Of a stretch of 64,000 bases of DNA, positions 60,773 to 64,000 are shown in pieces. Each line of letters starts with the position of its first letter. The stretch's first letter is position 1. The position numbers were made by a program, and so were the translations under genes. Source of the DNA: JACOWB01 sp964373665 (GTDB lineage Archaea; Aenigmatarchaeota; Aenigmatarchaeia; CG10238-14; SCSR01); the NCBI GenBank assembly GCA_964373665.1, contig CAYJVM010000002.1, forward strand, positions 1 to 64,000, in the 5' to 3' direction. A model generated the notes under the pieces. The model was given only the letters and a program-made list of their open reading frames with translations, did no database searches and was not told where the DNA came from.

Positions 60773-61194
60773 AAGAGTGGGAAGAGGTTGAAGCTGAAGT
60801 CTGGAAAACAACTCCAGATAAAGAAATGACTCGCTCTATACTAAAGATGGCAGACGTAAGATTACGTGCTATAGAATCCTTAAATAAAAAAGAATTCATG
60901 TCAATAATAGTAGAAAACTATTACGAGGTCATTAAAGAATTGATAACTGCCTTAATGTCTGCAGATGGCCTCAAAACGCTTAGGCACGAAGTCTTAATAG
61001 TATATTTGAAAAAGTTTCACAAAAGTTTCGACAGAGGCGAATTATTCATTATCGATCAATTAAGGCAGACAAGAAATAAAATCGTGTATAAAGGATTTTT
61101 CGTGCAGGAAGCTTATTTGGAAAGAAATGAAAATAAGTTAAGGATGATAATAGAAAAACCACGAAAAATAATAACGCAAAAGCTCGGTTATTAA
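60769..61194 (+). CDS. HEPN-domain toxin-like protein
   Basis: A 141-residue all-helical protein. The motif RNKIVY (102-107) takes the place of the classic R-x4-6-H ribonuclease motif; in the partner-of-MNT HEPN group a Tyr at this end is common and is the site the MNT antitoxin modifies. An internal LRHEVLIVYL helix and YYEVIKELITALMSADGLK fit the fold. Gene order, overlap with the MNT gene and insertion into a pilin gene point to a toxin-antitoxin module. RNase activity is not proven. Confidence 0.78.
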   Translation: MKEWEEVEAEVWKTTPDKEMTRSILKMADVRLRAIESLNKKEFMSIIVENYYEVIKELITALMSADGLKTLRHEVLIVYLKKFHKSFDRGELFIIDQLRQTRNKIVYKGFFVQEAYLERNENKLRMIIEKPRKIITQKLGY

Positions 61195-61196
61195 TT

Positions 61197-61496
61197 ATGC
61201 CCAAAGCAGTCGCCGTCCAGGCAGTCTTCATGATTGGAGTAATCGCTATAACATTGTTCTTTATAGTCGCCATATTCGCCCAATGGATCGACATAACAAA
61301 ATGGGGAGCCAATGAGGCCGCCTGCACAGCCAAAAAAACCAGCTACTGCAGCAACTGGATAGTTAGAAGCCAATGCACTAAATGGGAAGTGGAATGTGGA
61401 ACAGTCCCGTCCAGAGAGCAGTGCTGCACAGAAGTTCTCCGCAGAAACTCGGACGACCCTTTATGTGTGAAAGCACCCACATGCCCAAGTTCTTAA
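61197..61496 (+). CDS. Pilin-like protein with C-x7-C-x15-C pattern
   Basis: 99 residues. The N-terminus MPKAVAVQAVFMIGVIAITL has a PKA in place of KG before a hydrophobic helix. The extracellular part reads ACTAKKTSYCSNW, then three more Cys and a CC pair. The Cys and Trp spacing matches the proteins at 51665 and 58254. The start lies two bases after the HEPN stop; its first 36 bases are duplicated upstream of the toxin-antitoxin pair, so this copy is the restored gene. Confidence 0.72.
   Translation: MPKAVAVQAVFMIGVIAITLFFIVAIFAQWIDITKWGANEAACTAKKTSYCSNWIVRSQCTKWEVECGTVPSREQCCTEVLRRNSDDPLCVKAPTCPSS
61201..61232 (+). repeat. 32-base direct repeat, copy 2
   Basis: Identical to 60173-60204. 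It forms codons 2-12 of the intact pilin-like gene downstream of the HEPN-MNT pair. Confidence 0.9.
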
Positions 61497-61520
61497 TAAT
61501 TTGAAAAATGAATAAGATTT

Positions 61521-62135
61521 ATGAAAGGCGCTGTGGCCGCTGATGCCCTCATCAACGTTGGTTTTATAGTAATTTCAGTTGCCCTCCTCGCCACACAAGC
61601 ACCTGCAATGATAAACGACATCAACGTTGTTTTGACGCATGAGAAAGTGACTAACGAGGCGAGGGAAATTTCCAACATGCTTAGCATCGCGAAGAACGCT
61701 CCTGATGAAATCAAAATTACACACACCATGCCCTCGGATGACTATAGTGTTAGGATAGGAAAAGATGGTGTTGTCGAAGTGTGTGACGATAGTTACTGTG
61801 GAAAATCAGAATCATTCGTCCAGTTTGAAGAGGAACTCGACGAGAGTGACGTTGGCCACATCAGCATAACAAAGAGCGTGGAAGATGGAGTATCAGTAGT
61901 GGACGTGTCCAAGATATCTATTTTGGCTGCATCTGTTGGAGCATCCGAATGCATAGAGTATGCTGTAGTTACCGGGGATACATTGTGGGACATTGCAATA
62001 GAATTTTACGGGGACGGCGTCAAGTGGCCGATAATATATGAAGCCAATAAAGAGGTCATAGGCGACAATCCAAACCTAATTCTCGTAGGTCAGGTGCTTT
62101 GCATACCTGAGATTTCTTCGGAGGGAACTGGATGA
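61521..62135 (+). CDS. Pilin-type protein with C-terminal LysM domain
   Basis: 204 residues. The N-terminus MKGAVAADALINVGFIVISV is pilin-like (KG then a hydrophobic helix). A soluble region of about 100 residues follows, and then a LysM domain (about 144-196: YAVVTGDTLWDIAIEFYG, WPIIYEANKEVI, NLILVGQVLCIP). Cys144 and Cys194 bracket the LysM and may form a disulfide. LysM usually binds GlcNAc-containing polymers, so this subunit might hold the filament to a surface polymer. The stop overlaps the next start by 4 bases. Confidence 0.78.
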   Translation: MKGAVAADALINVGFIVISVALLATQAPAMINDINVVLTHEKVTNEAREISNMLSIAKNAPDEIKITHTMPSDDYSVRIGKDGVVEVCDDSYCGKSESFVQFEEELDESDVGHISITKSVEDGVSVVDVSKISILAASVGASECIEYAVVTGDTLWDIAIEFYGDGVKWPIIYEANKEVIGDNPNLILVGQVLCIPEISSEGTG

Positions 62136-62728
62136 ACAGAAAAGGAACGTCGTACATAGTGCCCTTATTCTCCCTTCTTTTCACAGGCGTCCTAGCGCTC
62201 ACTATGGCCTACATCCTGCCTTCGCAGTACGTCAGCATAACACAAGTCATAGACCACAAGGAGTTTGAGAACAAGGCGATGATTCTAGGAAACTTGTTGT
62301 TGTCCAATCACGATCTGGTTTATTTCGATGACCCTGTATATTACCGCGGAGTGTTCGAAAAAGACAAGCTTGATGAAAAAATGGTTCAGAAAAGCGATTT
62401 TGGAAATGTTGAAAAGTTGATGGAGTGTACACAGCTATGCGATTCATTAAAGGCACTGCCAGGCTCTGTCGGTTTTGTTCTAATCTCCGACGCCGCTAAT
62501 TCTGACGAGTGGTACTCTATCCTGTATCCAAACGGAGATCGCCCTGATATAGAAAGATGTTTCGGACAGCTTTCAGAAGCGATTTTGGAAAAGATATTCG
62601 ACAGCAATGGTTTGCAGGAATGCGGATATAGTTCGTCAACAATACTTACCGAGTCATTCGCCGCAAGCATTAGGTATTCCGACGACGAAATAAAGGTAGG
62701 CAGGATAAGGATAGTGATGGTAGAATGA
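62132..62728 (+). CDS. Pilin-like membrane-anchored protein
   Basis: 198 residues starting MNRKGTSYIVPLFSLLFTGV: a basic start with KG, then one hydrophobic helix and an extracellular domain of about 160 residues. Several cysteines (MECTQLCDSL, ERCFGQL, LQECGY) could form disulfides. It overlaps its neighbours on both sides by 4 bases (ATGA type), so it is part of a tightly coupled set. Family not recognised. Confidence 0.68.
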   Translation: MNRKGTSYIVPLFSLLFTGVLALTMAYILPSQYVSITQVIDHKEFENKAMILGNLLLSNHDLVYFDDPVYYRGVFEKDKLDEKMVQKSDFGNVEKLMECTQLCDSLKALPGSVGFVLISDAANSDEWYSILYPNGDRPDIERCFGQLSEAILEKIFDSNGLQECGYSSSTILTESFAASIRYSDDEIKVGRIRIVMVE

Positions 62729-64000
62729 AATCGATGGCTGAACTTCCACTCATCGGTCTGATAGGCACCATGACGATAATGGCATCAATAATCATACCGC
62801 CTACAATAGTAAAGACGGCGTTGGACCAGGAGCTGGGCTACACGTACGATTACGAGAAGAGCCAAAACGCTTTACTGTCTCTCCTGTATTCAAAGGAAGG
62901 TGGTGTAAGCAATTATGAACAGCTAGGTACTAGTTACGTCCTTAACCAGCCGATAGGAGGTGGGATACAAAACCAGTTAGAGACGCTAGTAGGAAGCGAG
63001 TATTCAGTGGTAATATCAGATGTAAGCGACGGTTCCGTTACTCCACTAGTCGCTGATCCTGACATCCAAGTAGGTTCGGAAGTTCCTGTTCTTGTCTTGA
63101 AATATTTCCCTATGGACAGTACCAAGAAAAGACTTGATTCTGCCCAGACAGGTGGAAGAGCCGATACCCTAGAAACAATAAGACTGAAAGTCGATACCGC
63201 AACTGCTCAAGGCATTTCTGCAATGACAAAAGCAAGTATCTACAAAGGCTATAAAAATTCTAACGTACAGCCGTATCTAAGATACTATATTTTTGAGGAA
63301 AAGGAATTTCTCACAAATATACCCAAATCTTCCGAATTTCCTCCCTTTGCCGATCACGAAAAAGTGCTTTCTGATTTGAACATTTGCGATTATATTGACA
63401 GAAAAGGGGTGAAGCAAGTATGGATTTGGATGTGGCATACCAAAGATCTGGTTCCTCTGGAATCCAATATGGCGATGGGCATGAATTCAAAAGAGTTCTG
63501 GAATTTCGAAGCTTACGGTGACGTGAGTAATAGCTTTAGGCAAAATGATCTTCCGGCATGCCAGAATACGTATACGGTATTTGAATATAATTCTGATATA
63601 AATCTGGTCGGGGAGGGCCTTGGGGGAGTAATGGAGGACCACGGGCACCAGATAGAACACATATTGAACTGGGTAGATGGCAGGGATGATACACCGAAAG
63701 AGAAATGGGGCGACCTTCTTTTTTGGGGCGAATTTGTTGGAAGCGACAGTTCACACAAGATAGTTAATCCTGGATGCGGCTGGACGCACTACAGCCCAAA
63801 CTCAATCGAAGATTATGACTGGCAGAATGAAAATGATGTTCTCTCCGATTGTGAGAACTGGAAACCTGACGGAACTGCCCAGAAAACTACGATTGACTGC
63901 CATGAATGGTACGGCAAGAATTGCAAAGACGACGGAGGCGCAGCTTGGAAAAAATGGTGGATGCAAAACATCCCAGGAAAAGATAACGGCTTGATTTACA
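62725..64000 (+). CDS. Large membrane-anchored extracellular protein, cut by the window edge
   Basis: An open frame from ATG 62725 runs at least 425 codons to the last base without a stop. The N-terminus (AELPLIGLIGTMTIMASIII) is a hydrophobic anchor. The later part has QVWIWMWH, LPACQNTYTVFEYN, GVMEDHGHQIEHILNW and GCGWTHYSPNS followed by DYDWQN. This order resembles a domain found in secreted bacterial proteins (VW-x-W, FxYxR/N, E-x-x-GHxxE, CG-xHxPPN, YDY) that I cannot name with certainty. Two His and acidic residues in the GH-x-x-E part could bind metal. Product and function are unknown. Confidence 0.75.
   Translation, partial: MKSMAELPLIGLIGTMTIMASIIIPPTIVKTALDQELGYTYDYEKSQNALLSLLYSKEGGVSNYEQLGTSYVLNQPIGGGIQNQLETLVGSEYSVVISDVSDGSVTPLVADPDIQVGSEVPVLVLKYFPMDSTKKRLDSAQTGGRADTLETIRLKVDTATAQGISAMTKASIYKGYKNSNVQPYLRYYIFEEKEFLTNIPKSSEFPPFADHEKVLSDLNICDYIDRKGVKQVWIWMWHTKDLVPLESNMAMGMNSKEFWNFEAYGDVSNSFRQNDLPACQNTYTVFEYNSDINLVGEGLGGVMEDHGHQIEHILNWVDGRDDTPKEKWGDLLFWGEFVGSDSSHKIVNPGCGWTHYSPNSIEDYDWQNENDVLSDCENWKPDGTAQKTTIDCHEWYGKNCKDDGGAAWKKWWMQNIPGKDNGLIY

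Noticed and set aside
60173..61232. Two 32-base repeats considered as CRISPR repeats
   Set aside because: There are only two copies about 1 kb apart with protein-coding genes between them, and the repeat encodes a pilin N-terminus.

Overview
The window is archaeal. It encodes a B-family DNA polymerase, an archaeal histone, an RPA-type single-strand binding protein, RadA, a stand-alone Bud32 kinase, ribosomal proteins uS15 and eS1, diphthine synthase, a Trm5-type tRNA methyltransferase and an STT3/AglB oligosaccharyltransferase. Many genes have a TATA-like box about 25 bases before the start codon, as expected for leaderless archaeal transcripts. Others have a GGTGG ribosome-binding site about 4 bases before the start. 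The phylum cannot be fixed from the sequence alone. The many small membrane and pilin-like orphans and the stand-alone Bud32 would suit a DPANN-type lineage, but this is inference.

Region 1 (1-4267) is a compact replication operon: a small winged-helix protein, a PolD small-subunit (DP1) homologue that has lost its phosphoesterase metal ligands, and a catalytically intact PolB with a four-cysteine C-terminal zinc module. An inactive B-subunit-like protein beside a B-family polymerase resembles the layout of eukaryotic replicative polymerases. It is one of the two most interesting points in the window.

Region 2 (4257-35421) is a large surface-glycan and protein-glycosylation island. It holds a complete dTDP-rhamnose set (rmlA, C, D, B), three NDP-sugar dehydrogenases, a UDP-glucuronate decarboxylase-like enzyme, a glucose-1-phosphate cytidylyltransferase, a sugar C-methyltransferase and an NDP-sugar oxidoreductase. 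It also holds two FkbM methyltransferases, a NodU-type carbamoyltransferase, an AsnB-type amidotransferase, a Wzx-type flippase and six conventional GT2/GT4 glycosyltransferases. An Alg7-like phosphotransferase with separate Alg14 and Alg13 subunits, a GT39-like membrane transferase and AglB complete it. Together these would make nucleotide sugars, assemble and decorate a lipid-linked glycan, flip it and transfer it to protein.

Region 3 (35432-45313) is mainly core information processing: histone, RPA-radA, bud32, rps15-rps3ae, a site-2 protease, trm5 overlapping tRNA-Leu(CAG), dphB and a membrane-tethered lysine-methyltransferase-like protein, with a few orphan membrane proteins.

Region 4 (45310-64000) looks like a type IV pilus-like or secretion locus. 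A minus-strand operon encodes two coiled-coil proteins and four related polytopic membrane proteins. A divergent plus-strand series encodes a secretion ATPase, a duplicated TadC-like platform and at least seven proteins with class III (pilin-type) N-termini. Three of those share one cysteine pattern and one carries a LysM domain. The series also holds a repeat-bearing secreted protein and a large C-terminal protein cut by the window edge. Two mobile modules have entered it: an IS200/IS605 element with tnpA and tnpB, and a HEPN-MNT toxin-antitoxin pair flanked by a 32-base direct duplication of a pilin gene's 5' end.
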